Assembly (NCBI GenBank): GCA_022641835.1
Contig: CP048718.1
Span: 992,001 to 1,056,000, forward strand
Length of the DNA stretch: 64,000 bases
Source: Petasospora fabianii
Lineage: Eukaryota > Ascomycota > Saccharomycetes > Phaffomycetales > Wickerhamomycetaceae
Reading direction: 5' to 3'
In this document: positions 26,844 through 36,186 of the stretch, in pieces
How positions within the stretch are numbered: the stretch's first letter is position 1
How the letters are laid out: every line of letters starts with the position of its first letter
Position numbers and translations under genes: made by a program
The notes under the pieces: generated by a model
Seen by the model: the letters and a program-made list of their open reading frames with translations, nothing else
Databases searched by the model: none
What the model was told of the DNA's origin: nothing

Positions 26844-28526
26844 ATGGAGTCTCTCGCACGTCAGTCCGCGAAGCTCTGTCCCTTCGTGAAGAATCATCTC
26901 TCTTCCAATGCCGTCAAGTCATTACAAGGTACAAACTCTTTAGCTTCTCAAGCTATTGGATGTCCAGTTATGGGTCCAGCCCTAGCTGAAAAGAAACGTA
27001 CCTATGTTACTTGTTCTAAACCTGCAAAGGCTCAACTTGCCAGTGCTGAAGTTGAAGACCATGATCAATTTATCGTGGATCATTCTTCCACTAACGAGGT
27101 GTCATATGACTATGATGGGTTATTTGAGAATGAGTTACATAAGAAACGTGCTGATAAGTCATACCGTTTCTTTAATAACATTAACAGACTCGCTGCTGAA
27201 TTCCCAAAGGCTCATAGAGCTATGGAAGATGATAAAGTCACTGTTTGGTGTTCTAATGATTATCTTGCAATGTCAAAGAATCAACGTGTTATTGATTCTA
27301 TGACAAAGACATTGAAGAAATATGGTGCTGGTGCAGGCGGTACTCGTAACATTGCAGGTCATAACAAACATGCAATGGATTTGGAAGCTGAATTAGCTGC
27401 CTTGCATAAGAAAGAAGGTGCCCTTGTCTTTTCTTCTTGCTTTGTCGCTAATGATGCTGTCTTATCACTCTTGGGTCAAAAGATGAAAGATTTGGTTATC
27501 TTTTCTGATGAATTGAATCATGCTTCTATGATTGTTGGTATTAAGCATTCAAATGCTCGTAAGGAGATTTGGAAACATAACGATCTTGCTGATCTTGAGG
27601 CACGTTTAGCAAAGTATCCAAAGTCTACTCCAAAGCTTATTGCTTTTGAATCAGTTTATTCAATGTCTGGTTCCGTTGCTGATATCCCCAAAATTTGTGA
27701 TTTAGCTGATAAATATGGTTGTCTTACATTCCTTGATGAAGTCCATGCTGTTGGTCTTTATGGTCCACATGGTGCCGGTGTTGCTGAACATTTTGATTTT
27801 GAAGCTCATCGTATTGCTGGTATTCGTTCCCCAGATTTCAAGACTACAATGGATCGTGTTGATATGATTACTGGAACTCTTGGTAAATCATTTGGTACAG
27901 TTGGTGGTTATGTTGCCGCATCATCTCGTCTTATTGATTGGGTTAGATCCTATGCACCAGGTTTCATCTTTACCACATCTTTACCACCTGCTGTTATGGC
28001 TGGTGCCGCTGAAGCTATTAGATATCAACGTTCTTATTTGAAAGACAGACAGTTACAACAAGAACATACTCAATATGTTAAGGATTCTCTTGCTTCTATT
28101 GGTGTTCCAGTTATGCCAAATCCATCACATATTGTTCCAATTATCATTGGTGATGCTGCAAAGGCCAAGCAGGCTTCTGATTTACTTATGGATAAACATA
28201 GAATCTATGTTCAGGCTATTAACTTCCCAACTGTTGCACGTGGTGAAGAGAGATTACGTATCACTCCAACACCAGGTCATTTCAATGATTTATCTGATAT
28301 ATTGATTGATGCTATTGAAGATGTTTATCAAACTTTGAAACTTCCAAGAACTAAGGATATTGAAGCTATGGGTGGATTATGTAACGTTGGTGTTCCAGGA
28401 TATGTTCCAGAACCACGTCTTTGGACTGAAGAACAGTTGCAATTGACTCAAGAGGATTTGAACCAGAATGTCTTTGATCCTGTTATTGAACAATTGGAAG
28501 TTTCCTCTGGTATCAAGTATGAGTAA
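26844..28526 (+). CDS. HEM1: Mitochondrial 5-aminolevulinate synthase
   Basis: 560 residues (S. cerevisiae 548). PLP enzyme of the matrix that condenses glycine with succinyl-CoA, the first step of heme synthesis. The catalytic core is near-identical to yeast Hem1: [75 protein letters not shown] and the PLP lysine Lys348 in [13 protein letters not shown]. The presequence carries two Cys-Pro heme regulatory motifs, KLCPF (Cys12) and GCPVM (Cys40). These resemble those of filamentous-fungal and animal enzymes and are absent from S. cerevisiae Hem1. The ATG at 26844 fits the fungal N terminus. RTN1 follows on the same strand; in S. cerevisiae the two genes are also adjacent. Confidence 0.98.
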   Translation: MESLARQSAKLCPFVKNHLSSNAVKSLQGTNSLASQAIGCPVMGPALAEKKRTYVTCSKPAKAQLASAEVEDHDQFIVDHSSTNEVSYDYDGLFENELHKKRADKSYRFFNNINRLAAEFPKAHRAMEDDKVTVWCSNDYLAMSKNQRVIDSMTKTLKKYGAGAGGTRNIAGHNKHAMDLEAELAALHKKEGALVFSSCFVANDAVLSLLGQKMKDLVIFSDELNHASMIVGIKHSNARKEIWKHNDLADLEARLAKYPKSTPKLIAFESVYSMSGSVADIPKICDLADKYGCLTFLDEVHAVGLYGPHGAGVAEHFDFEAHRIAGIRSPDFKTTMDRVDMITGTLGKSFGTVGGYVAASSRLIDWVRSYAPGFIFTTSLPPAVMAGAAEAIRYQRSYLKDRQLQQEHTQYVKDSLASIGVPVMPNPSHIVPIIIGDAAKAKQASDLLMDKHRIYVQAINFPTVARGEERLRITPTPGHFNDLSDILIDAIEDVYQTLKLPRTKDIEAMGGLCNVGVPGYVPEPRLWTEEQLQLTQEDLNQNVFDPVIEQLEVSSGIKYE

Positions 28527-29312
28527 TGCTTTGATCCGTATGCTTGTCACAGACGATCGATGTTAAGAGAGAGACGTCAGTCTCTCTCTCTTACCCTATT
28601 TTTATCACTTTATCTGTTTATATCTTAATGTCTGTGGTGGTGTTTATACTTATAACATCACGTTATATCTTACTGGAGTGTGTAGAGTATCATAAGAGTT
28701 AGAGCTAGAGCTATGACAACAATAAGTTATTATGATGTCACAAGATCAGTTAACATGTCACAAGACAGATTAAACGCAACGTGGCCCAAACATCAACCCA
28801 CCGCAACCTTTGCTCTTTGATTGCCTCTGTGGCTCGCGCAGGTCAGCAGGCTAGTTAGGGAAGCAATAAACGCAGAGTATAAGATTATATAAGGTAGCAC
28901 TCAGACTATATAAGACTATCATATATATAATCACTTAACATCTTTAACTAATCATTAACACTTTATCATTAACACTTTATCACCTCTAACTAACCATTAA
29001 CTAACCAACCAAAGGGTAAGGAGTACTGCCCACTGAAACGTCCATCGCGCTTCGCCCTGAAATTTTTGCAATCGATAACAAAATCATCGTTTGGCAACAA
29101 CTTTTTGCCACTGAACAGTTCAATTGCCATTATCAGCAATTCCACTTGATTTGATTGATTTGATTATATTAATCAAGTATAAGGAAGTTTATCAATTGAT
29201 AAAGTTAATTGAGTCTTTCCATTGACCTTTGTGTTATTTGTGTGTCTATTCAAATCAACTCCAGATCGATCCGAATCATCCACCCCTTAAACTCTTGACC
29301 TACTAGTCAACA
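28527..29312. other. Spacer HEM1 to RTN1
   Basis: 785 bp. An inverted repeat AGAGAGAGAC-GTCA-GTCTCTCTCT (about 28,566-28,589) lies 40 bp after the HEM1 stop. A tandem 14-mer TCATTAACACTTTA occurs twice at 28952-28979. AT-rich RTN1 promoter sequence follows. No gene is recognised. Confidence 0.5.
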
Positions 29313-30317
29313 ATGTCTCACGAACCAGCTCAGTACCCATTAGAGGTTCCTTCTCAGGTTCCATCTCAGACTACTAGTACCGGTACTACTACCGGTACTA
29401 CCGGTACTACTACCACCTCTGGTAAGATCTTCCCATCTATTCTCACTTGGAAGGATCCAGTCAAGACTGGTAAAGTGTTTGGTGGTGTTATCTTTGCACT
29501 TATTATCTTGAAATCTGTTAATTTGCTTTCTCTTTTCTTCCGTATCACTTCATTGACTCTTATCACCTCGGGTATTGCCGAATATGCTGGTAAAGTGATC
29601 ACTGGTACAGGATTTGTTACCCGTTTTAGACCAGCTTATACTAATGCTGGTCAAGCTGTTGTTGTTAAAATCTTGGAATCTCTTGCTAATTCTGTTCCAG
29701 CTTTGGAACAAAGTGCTCAGAAGTTATTGTATTCTGCAAACATTGAAAACACTTTAAAGACTGGTGCTTTGTCTTATGTCTTGTATAAGATTACATCATG
29801 GTTATCCTTATATTCTCTTATCTTTACCGCTACAATCTTGGGTTTCACATTGCCATTTGTCTATGAAACTTATCAAACTGAGATTAATACTGCAGTTGCT
29901 GAATACTCTAAAGTTGCCACTGCTAAGGCTTCTGAATACTCTAAAGTTGCTCAAGAGAAGGCTGCTCCATACATTAAGCAAGCTGATGAAAAACTTGGTC
30001 CAGTTTCTAAGTTCATTAAGCAAAAGATTCCAGTTAGAACTGCTTCAACTACGGTTGGTCCAACTAAGTCTCAGTCTTTTGAACCTTCTTCTGCTAAGAC
30101 TTCTGGTGCTCAAGTTTCTGCAGCTGCTGATTCTATTCCAGTTAAGAGTTCTTCATCTACTCCAAATGTTAGTGGTAATGAATTCCCATCTGTTCCTTCG
30201 ACAACTCCACTCTCTGATCAAATCAATTCTAAAATTGATGAAACTTCTTCCAATGTTGACGTTGATGATTTGAAGAGTGACATCTTGAAGAACAAGGCTG
30301 CTGCTGCTAACTTCTGA
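29313..30317 (+). CDS. RTN1: Reticulon-like ER membrane-shaping protein
   Basis: 334 residues (S. cerevisiae Rtn1 295). Shapes ER tubules and assists nuclear pore assembly. The N terminus has a Thr/Gly repeat (TGTTTGTTGTTTT type). The reticulon homology domain runs from about residue 43 to 200: LTWKDPVKTGKVFGG, FALIILKSVNLLSLF (first hairpin), a loop to TGFVTRF, then YKITSWLSLYSLIFTATIL and TLPFVYETYQTEI (second hairpin). This pattern of two long hydrophobic hairpins and the W-x-(D/N)-P-V-x-(T/S)-G-K motif are family marks. After the domain, repeats around EYSKVATAKA and KAAPYIKQADEKLGP form an amphipathic segment as in Rtn1, then a disordered Ser/Thr tail. Confidence 0.95.
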   Translation: MSHEPAQYPLEVPSQVPSQTTSTGTTTGTTGTTTTSGKIFPSILTWKDPVKTGKVFGGVIFALIILKSVNLLSLFFRITSLTLITSGIAEYAGKVITGTGFVTRFRPAYTNAGQAVVVKILESLANSVPALEQSAQKLLYSANIENTLKTGALSYVLYKITSWLSLYSLIFTATILGFTLPFVYETYQTEINTAVAEYSKVATAKASEYSKVAQEKAAPYIKQADEKLGPVSKFIKQKIPVRTASTTVGPTKSQSFEPSSAKTSGAQVSAAADSIPVKSSSSTPNVSGNEFPSVPSTTPLSDQINSKIDETSSNVDVDDLKSDILKNKAAAANF

Positions 30318-30457
30318 TACATCTTACATTCTCTTATACTCTATTTTGTAAATGAGTCTTATATTGATCTAATGTAGATTTATATACCTACGAATCGAAC
30401 CTACAACCAAAAGCGGACGGAGTTTCCCTTTTTGGAAGTTAAGCGACAGTTAGGGGT

Positions 30458-30632
30458 AGTCCATATATATATATAGTCTTAAGTCCATATCTATATATAT
30501 ATATAGTCTTGAGGTCTGAGGTTCAGAGACTAAAGTTTCCTATATACCTATAGACCTATAGCTAGCCTATAGATATAGTCTATAGGGTATAGTCTATAGG
30601 TATATAGCTATAGGTATACCTATAGGTATAGA
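30458..30632. repeat. Duplicated AT blocks and CTATAG tract
   Basis: Two adjacent copies (30458-30481, 30482-30511) begin AGTCCATAT, run through alternating TA and end ATAGTCTT. A tract rich in CTATAG, TATAGG and GGTATA palindromic words follows to 30632. It looks like local slippage and duplication. Confidence 0.7.
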
Positions 30633-31112
30633 CATACAAGTAACATATCGGTAATACATACTTATATCGGTAATAAGTTTACAAAGAGTTAAGGTTAAAG
30701 AGGTTAAGGCTCGGCATCGAGCAAATAAATGTCAAAAATGAGCCTAGAGAAATTTTATTTAACCGGACGCATAGAATAGCATTGAACGGCAAGGGTCCAT
30801 TCTTATTTCTTGTTAAAGGGTGTATATGACATATTACAAATAGATTTAATCATTTCCCGATATCAACCAATGTGTAGACCTGGGTGATAAGGTGACAGGA
30901 CAAGGTGAAAGATGACGGGTGTTTAAGATGATGGTAAACTACCGAACGGGTGAAAGCGGATTTTAATGGGGCTATGCTGAATGCTTGGACTGCGGAATTG
31001 TGGAGATGTCGGGTCTGGGTGTGTTGAGGTTGTCTATGTTAGTGGGCCTAGTAGAGGTGGAGAACAATGTAGACAAACACAGTAAACATAATAGATCTAT
31101 CCATTCGATAAG

Positions 31113-31180
31113 TAGGTATAGGTATATAGGTATACGGTATATAGGTATAAGGTATATAGGTAGAGGTATATAGGTATATA
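31113..31180. repeat. GGTATA minisatellite
   Basis: About ten imperfect units of TAGGTATA/GGTATA type in 68 bp. The same word family occurs in the CTATAG tract 500 bp to the left. Confidence 0.8.
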
Positions 31181-31407
31181 AACTGTAACGGGCGATAGCG
31201 GCCTCGACACGCACGGAGGAACAAGAGAAATTCCGATATATCCCATTTCGCCTCACCATCGCATGTAATTATAATATCAAAATAACTAAAAGCCTTTCCT
31301 GGTTATTTCATTTATTAAACACCTGATCACATGGATGACAAACTGTATTATAATCTGCTGCTTTAAGCATAGCCTTCCGGCGGGATTGTGCCAAGCTACT
31401 GTTTAAT

Positions 31408-31445
31408 ATGAGTTGCGAGCTAGGCGAGCTAGGCTCGCAACTCAT
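31408..31445. repeat. Perfect 13-bp inverted repeat
   Basis: ATGAGTTGCGAGC and GCTCGCAACTCAT flank a 12-base spacer, itself able to extend the stem with one bulge. GCGAGCTAG is directly repeated inside. It is the strongest hairpin in the window. Confidence 0.85.
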
Positions 31446-31616
31446 GAACTCATATGACAAGGACTCTTTAATTATAAAGCTCAAGCTCAAGCTCTAACGT
31501 CATAGTAAACTGTGTATGATATATATTCTCTTTAACTTCATCTTTAATCATCTATAAGCTTAAGTATAACCACAAACTAGTAGTTTACTCCCCATACCCA
31601 AGGCCAAGGCCAAGGC

Positions 31617-31624
31617 TAAAGTTT
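31617..31624 (+). promoter_or_regulatory. Candidate WOPR-factor site
   Basis: TAAAGTTT, eight bases of the published Wor1-type motif TTAAAGTTT, 276 bp before the WOPR ATG; another copy lies at 30531-30538. Autoregulation is known for Candida Wor1. With only eight bases, chance is possible. Confidence 0.35.
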
Positions 31625-31899
31625 ATATAACCGGCGCACGTCACTGCGTACTCAAATCATTCAAAGCCTCAATCTAAGACCCTTTCCACTAAGCTCGCAT
31701 CTCCGCATGGCCTAGTTGAATAATCTGGTAGCCAAGATTTAGACTTATACAAAACTGGAACTTATCGGTAAAGCAATGTTTCCTTCCAAAAGTGGAGACG
31801 CATGCTGTTTACATCCATGTTACATATAAAGAAGCAACTTGCCACTTACGGTACCAGTCAACTAAGTACTTCAGTAAAGTAAACAACCTAATACACCAA

Positions 31900-32772
31900 A
31901 TGGAGTCATATACTGGAGCTGTACAGACACCTAAAGATGCTATTATACTACTTGAAGCCTCTCGTATAGGTCTTATCCCGCGTATAAAGAGACGTCTTAA
32001 AGATACAGAAAGGGCAAGTATTAAAGCTGGTGATGTATTCATTTGGAATGAAAAAGAAGCCAAAATGCGTCGTTGGACAGATGGTAGATCATGGTCAGCT
32101 TCAAGAGTCACTGGTGCTTTCTTAACATATAGAGAAATGGAATCAGTTGGTAGTAAGAAGAAAGATAGTCATGAAGACCAAGACCAACAACAACATGATC
32201 AACAACTCTTTGGGAACAACTTTAGTTATAAGGCAAATGGTCTTATTAAACAGAGTTTTTCCATAACTACAATGACTGGTGAAAAGTTACATCTTATTTC
32301 ATATACAACTACAAAGAATTTTGCAACTTCAAAACTACTTGATAAGACACCATCAAAAGATCGAGCTTTTGCAAACATTAGAATCTCTCAAGAAGTTTAT
32401 CCACAACTTGCTACATTGATGCAAACTGCATCTCGTTCTTCATCTACAGTTTCATCTCCATCTTCATCTTCATCATCTTCATCTCCTCCGGCTGTTGTGT
32501 CCTCACCAACATCAGTACCATCACCAACTTCAACATCACCTCTCCAATCACCACAACAATGGGTAGCTCCATCATTAACCCATCAATCCATCTCAATACC
32601 ACGTTATATACCATCACAGCCATCTTTACCTTCTGTCTCTTTCATTAAACTCCCACCAATCCATCTCTCTTTAACTTCAACTCCACATCATACACTTCCA
32701 AGTCTTAGAACAAGATTAGTACATACAGATGCTATGGCTTTAAGAAACTTGGATTCAATGTCTTTCAAGTGA
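31900..32772 (+). CDS. WOPR (Gti1/Pac2) family transcription factor
   Basis: 290 residues from the ATG at 31900; the longer frame starts with GTG and adds unrelated residues. WOPR proteins are fungal DNA-binding regulators of morphology, mating and virulence (Wor1, Mit1, Gti1, Pac2). Box A: MESYTGAVQTPKDAIILLEASRIG at residues 1-24, IPRIKRRLKDTERASI, then GDVFIWNEKEAKMRRWTDG and WSASRVTGAFLTYREME. After a Gln-rich linker, box B reads ANGLIKQSFSITTMTGEKLH with LISYTTTK. The C terminus is Ser/Pro-rich low complexity. At 290 residues it is nearer Pac2 and YHR177W than the long Mit1. A long repeat-rich promoter precedes it, and it converges with a sugar-transporter-like gene. Confidence 0.93.
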   Translation: MESYTGAVQTPKDAIILLEASRIGLIPRIKRRLKDTERASIKAGDVFIWNEKEAKMRRWTDGRSWSASRVTGAFLTYREMESVGSKKKDSHEDQDQQQHDQQLFGNNFSYKANGLIKQSFSITTMTGEKLHLISYTTTKNFATSKLLDKTPSKDRAFANIRISQEVYPQLATLMQTASRSSSTVSSPSSSSSSSSPPAVVSSPTSVPSPTSTSPLQSPQQWVAPSLTHQSISIPRYIPSQPSLPSVSFIKLPPIHLSLTSTPHHTLPSLRTRLVHTDAMALRNLDSMSFK

Positions 32773-32872
32773 TTACCTTGTTTTGTCGGTTTATGTCCTT
32801 ATGAATCTATTATGAATGAATGATTACGATTACTAAGCCTCTAGTTAACCTGTACATTACATGTCTTAGTCC

Positions 32873-34468
32873 TCAGCGATACATCTCTTCAACATCTTCA
32901 ATGGTCTTCCCCTTAGTCTCTGGAACCCAAGTTATAACAAAGATAATAGATGCAAAGAGACAACCAGCAAAGACAAATCCAAAATTGAATCCAATCTTTG
33001 ATGTAATCATTGGTGTAAACAAAGAGATCAAGAAATTAGCAATCCAATTGAAAGAAGTAGCAATACCAATGGAAACTGCCTTCGTCTTAGTACTGTACAA
33101 CTCCGATACTGTGACAAAGGCAACAGGACCCCAAGTACATGCAAATCCAACAATATAAATACATGTGAAGACAATCATTGTAACACCACCAACACCAGAT
33201 GTAAATCCAACAGATCCAATACTAGCATAAATTGTCATACATATAAGCATAACAACGGATCCAACAATGAAACAACTCTTTCTACCAAATCTTTCAACAA
33301 GGTAAAGAGATGGGAAAGTTGCTGCAAAATTAACAATACCAAGAATGATTGCAGTCTTATAAGAATCTTCAATTCCAACAGATGCAAAGAGTGAAGTACC
33401 ATAGTAGAAGAAATAGTTACAACCGGTAAATTGTTGAAACAACATGATAAAGACACCAATCAACAATCTCTTAAAGTTCTTTGGGGAACCGGTAAATACA
33501 TCTCTCCAATTAGAATCTTCAAGTTCAGCAACGAGTGTAGCATGAGAAGTGACAATTCTATCAAGTTCACCATTGACAAGGGCATCTGATCTTGAGTTCA
33601 ATCTGGCAATACTCTTACGAGCATCATCAACTTTGTCAATTGAAACAAAGTAAACTGCAGATTCTGGCATGAATGCAACACCAATCATACAAATCAAGGC
33701 AAACCCATGATTGAGATATAATGGGAAAAGCCATTGAGTATTGCCAATCAGTTTAGATTTGGAAACAAAGTTGATACATCCACCAAGCAAGATACCCAGT
33801 GTAATACACAATTGATACAATGCAACCATAGATCCTCTAATCTTTAAAGGTGCAGATTCAGAGATAAACATTGGTGCAACGACAGCAGTAGTACCAATTG
33901 CCAAGCCCATAACAATTCTTCCAATCATAAAATGTATCCATGATCCAGACCATTGTGAACTCCATTGAATAATAGTACCAATGTGATACAAGATAAGGGC
34001 AAATTCAAGACACAATTTACGACCCCAAGAATCAGCCACTTTAGCAAGTGTAAGTCCACCAATGGCACAAGCAATGGAAAAGATTGAAACGATGAGTCCA
34101 ATAATAATTGATGGAAGTGAATATTCACCGGTATTAGTGTCAATTGAACCGAAATTAGTCTTAAATGAAGTCATATTGGTCATTCCTCCAATGGTACCGA
34201 CATCCCAACCAAAGATGAATCCAGTAAATGCAGTGAGGAAACAGAGTAAAGCAGCAACTTTAAGCTCCCAAATTGATGCAAGGAGTCCAGCTTGTTCTGT
34301 GGTCTTTGAAGTGGAGGAATTGGTTGAACAAGTTGTGGATGTCTTGGATACTAATCTTGCAATGGCATTCAAGTCATCGGTAGATGTCTTCTTGATAGGC
34401 TCAACATCCAAGTTGGTCGCAGTGACTGGCGACTGGATGGCAGAGTACAATGATTGGTTAGAGCTCAT
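32873..34468 (-). CDS. Hexose-transporter-family MFS protein, divergent
   Basis: 531 residues with 12 predicted membrane spans. Sugar-porter family features: FGWDVGTIGGMTNMTSF after TM1, VADSWGRK in loop 2-3, RIVMGLAIGTTAVVAPMFISE in TM4-5, QQFTGCNYFFYYGTSLF in TM7, VERFGRK in loop 8-9, and the terminal PETKGKTIEDVEEMY. The central signature PESPRYL is replaced by PESAVYF (268-274), and the usual SE-x-SP motif reads SESAP. These losses hint at a changed substrate or a sensor role, though it could simply be an unusual transporter. No long C-terminal signalling tail as in Rgt2/Snf3 is present. The N terminus is Ser/Thr-rich. It is divergent from MGR1 and convergent with the WOPR gene. Confidence 0.88.
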   Translation of the reverse strand: MSSNQSLYSAIQSPVTATNLDVEPIKKTSTDDLNAIARLVSKTSTTCSTNSSTSKTTEQAGLLASIWELKVAALLCFLTAFTGFIFGWDVGTIGGMTNMTSFKTNFGSIDTNTGEYSLPSIIIGLIVSIFSIACAIGGLTLAKVADSWGRKLCLEFALILYHIGTIIQWSSQWSGSWIHFMIGRIVMGLAIGTTAVVAPMFISESAPLKIRGSMVALYQLCITLGILLGGCINFVSKSKLIGNTQWLFPLYLNHGFALICMIGVAFMPESAVYFVSIDKVDDARKSIARLNSRSDALVNGELDRIVTSHATLVAELEDSNWRDVFTGSPKNFKRLLIGVFIMLFQQFTGCNYFFYYGTSLFASVGIEDSYKTAIILGIVNFAATFPSLYLVERFGRKSCFIVGSVVMLICMTIYASIGSVGFTSGVGGVTMIVFTCIYIVGFACTWGPVAFVTVSELYSTKTKAVSIGIATSFNWIANFLISLFTPMITSKIGFNFGFVFAGCLFASIIFVITWVPETKGKTIEDVEEMYR

Positions 34469-35131
34469 GGTAGTAGTTTTTCTTTCGTTATTGTTGTTGT
34501 TGTTGTTGTGTTTGGGAGAGGAGGATTAGGATGAAGATGAAAAGGAAGAACTTGTCACTTTATAGTTTTCCAGTACCATGATTCCAAGAGGTCCAATGAG
34601 AAGAGTGCGGGGTTAGACATCACTCATTTGAGAGGATATATCCTAATGTTCTTCATACAAATGTATCTGAATAACAACTATATCTTCTCATATGCACCCT
34701 CATGGGGGGATATCACTTCTCTTCCCCATCGATTCCCCACTGTTATACCCCGCAATCTTCTGCATGAGATATAATCAAGGATTGAGTGGAAACAAACATA
34801 ATGATAATAGAGCTAATACTTGTTTTTGATAGAGCTGATACTTTGTTTGATTAAGGTAAATAATCGTGAGATGTTATATAAACTGGGGTATAATACAATG
34901 TTAAGGCCACACTGTCCCAGGGCTACATAACCTTGCTTACATAATTGTTTATATAAGCAAAAACACACACACACCCGGACATCTCATTCATTCGAGACGT
35001 AATCTTCTCTTGTTTGTGCGCCACTTTCCCCATGGATAATGAACGTTTTGATGGTTTGTTGTGTTAAGCAAGGCTATTCATTGATTTGAAATCTTTGAAC
35101 AGATAGTTACACTACCAACAGATATCACACA
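34469..35131. promoter_or_regulatory. Divergent spacer hexose transporter/MGR1
   Basis: 660 bp. A GTT microsatellite (about 34,487-34,508) lies in the transporter leader. A CA tract leading into ACACCCGGACATC (about 34,970-34,983) resembles the Rap1 site ACACCCRYACAYM with one mismatch, about 150 bp before MGR1. Nothing else is recognised. Confidence 0.45.
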
Positions 35132-35962
35132 ATGGGTCTTTACATCCCTCCAACAGGTGGATCATCTGGGAATTCATCCAATAGTTCTGGAGGCAAGAGT
35201 GATGGCCAAGGAGGTATCTTCCCCACAGGATCTACAACGAAGATCATCTTTTATTCTCGTCCGAGCGTTGGACTCAAGATATGGGGGCCCTTAGTTCCCG
35301 CTAGTGATAATCTTATTGCCCTATATGGGCTAACAGCTTTCCAAGGATTATTTGGTCTTATGATGCTTCGGACAGTACGGAGAAAATGGCCAGATACAAC
35401 ATTTAAGGGAAGAGTTACCAAATTTGTCAATGCAGTTGCTGGTTCTTATGTTATTTTCAACACTGGATTGGAGATTTCAAGATTGAGTTTACCTTATGAT
35501 CCATGGTATGAAGAAGCCCGTGTTGCTAGAGACGCTGCCAAGGCACATGGTAAGAAAGTCAATTGGTGGTTTGGACCATGGGATTTCAGACCAATGTCGT
35601 TCCAAGAATGGAATAAGAAGATTGATCTTTGGATCTTGGAACAAGAGGGGAATGCCACTCGTCAAGGTGTTGCCCTTGTGGGGAGTCCCGAGATTGGTAA
35701 GGCATATGAAAAGATGAGAGAAATTAATACCAATAGACAATCACAGATCTTATCACAACTTCGAGACGGCTCTTTCAAAGAGACTCTACCACATTATCAG
35801 ACTAGTGGAGGATCATCACAGCATCCTGATAGACAAGGTGTGGTTTTCCCACCGGGGAACGAACTGAAAGATGATGTTGACCTTGATGAGATTTGGGCTA
35901 TCAACGATCCATGGGAATTACTTGGAAGAGACACCGATATGCTCGTGCGCTTCATTCCATGA
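35132..35962 (+). CDS. MGR1: i-AAA protease adaptor subunit Mgr1
   Basis: 276 residues (S. cerevisiae Mgr1 417). Mgr1 binds the inner-membrane i-AAA protease Yme1 and helps recruit substrates. Matches: the start GLYIPPTGGSSG, SRPSVGLKIWGPLVPASDNL with TM1 (LIALYGLTAFQGLFGLMML), a second TM (FVNAVAGSYVIFNTGLEISRL), YDPWYEEARVARD, WFGPWDFRPMSFQEWNKKI and the end DLDEIWAINDPW. The loop between the two TMs is much shorter than in S. cerevisiae, accounting for much of the length difference. EMC1 follows on the same strand 224 bp on; in S. cerevisiae MGR1 and EMC1 (YCL044C-YCL045C) are the same adjacent, co-oriented pair. Confidence 0.93.
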   Translation: MGLYIPPTGGSSGNSSNSSGGKSDGQGGIFPTGSTTKIIFYSRPSVGLKIWGPLVPASDNLIALYGLTAFQGLFGLMMLRTVRRKWPDTTFKGRVTKFVNAVAGSYVIFNTGLEISRLSLPYDPWYEEARVARDAAKAHGKKVNWWFGPWDFRPMSFQEWNKKIDLWILEQEGNATRQGVALVGSPEIGKAYEKMREINTNRQSQILSQLRDGSFKETLPHYQTSGGSSQHPDRQGVVFPPGNELKDDVDLDEIWAINDPWELLGRDTDMLVRFIP

Positions 35963-36186
35963 AGCTCCAGTAAATCTTGTCTAACTGGACTCAAAAGTAC
36001 ATAACCAATTGCATAAACGTCATTGACAGAATACCAAGTCATCGTAGACAGTATGCTTTCAAGCTAATACCCCATCGGCCCCCTACACTGTTAAGACGAT
36101 CGCGCTAATAAATATGAACGGCCAAGATCAACACTTCACCAAGCTTTCACCTCTCTAACTAAGTCCATCAAAAGACACACTACGCA

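Larger units (their letters stand above)
30318..31899. promoter_or_regulatory. Long repeat-rich region upstream of the WOPR gene
   Basis: 1.58 kb, among the longest spacers in the window. It contains duplicated AT blocks (30458-30511), a CTATAG-rich tract (30541-30632), a GGTATA tract (31113-31180), a strong inverted repeat (31408-31445), AAGGCC repeats just before 31,617, and two TAAAGTTT words (30531-30538 and 31617-31624). No open frame is credible. Long, complex promoters are known for fungal WOPR master regulators. Confidence 0.6.

Noticed and set aside
30391-30402. B-box-like word on the minus strand (GGTTCGATTCG)
   Set aside because: No cloverleaf can be folded around it: the T-stem and acceptor do not pair. 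At most a stray TFIIIC-like site.
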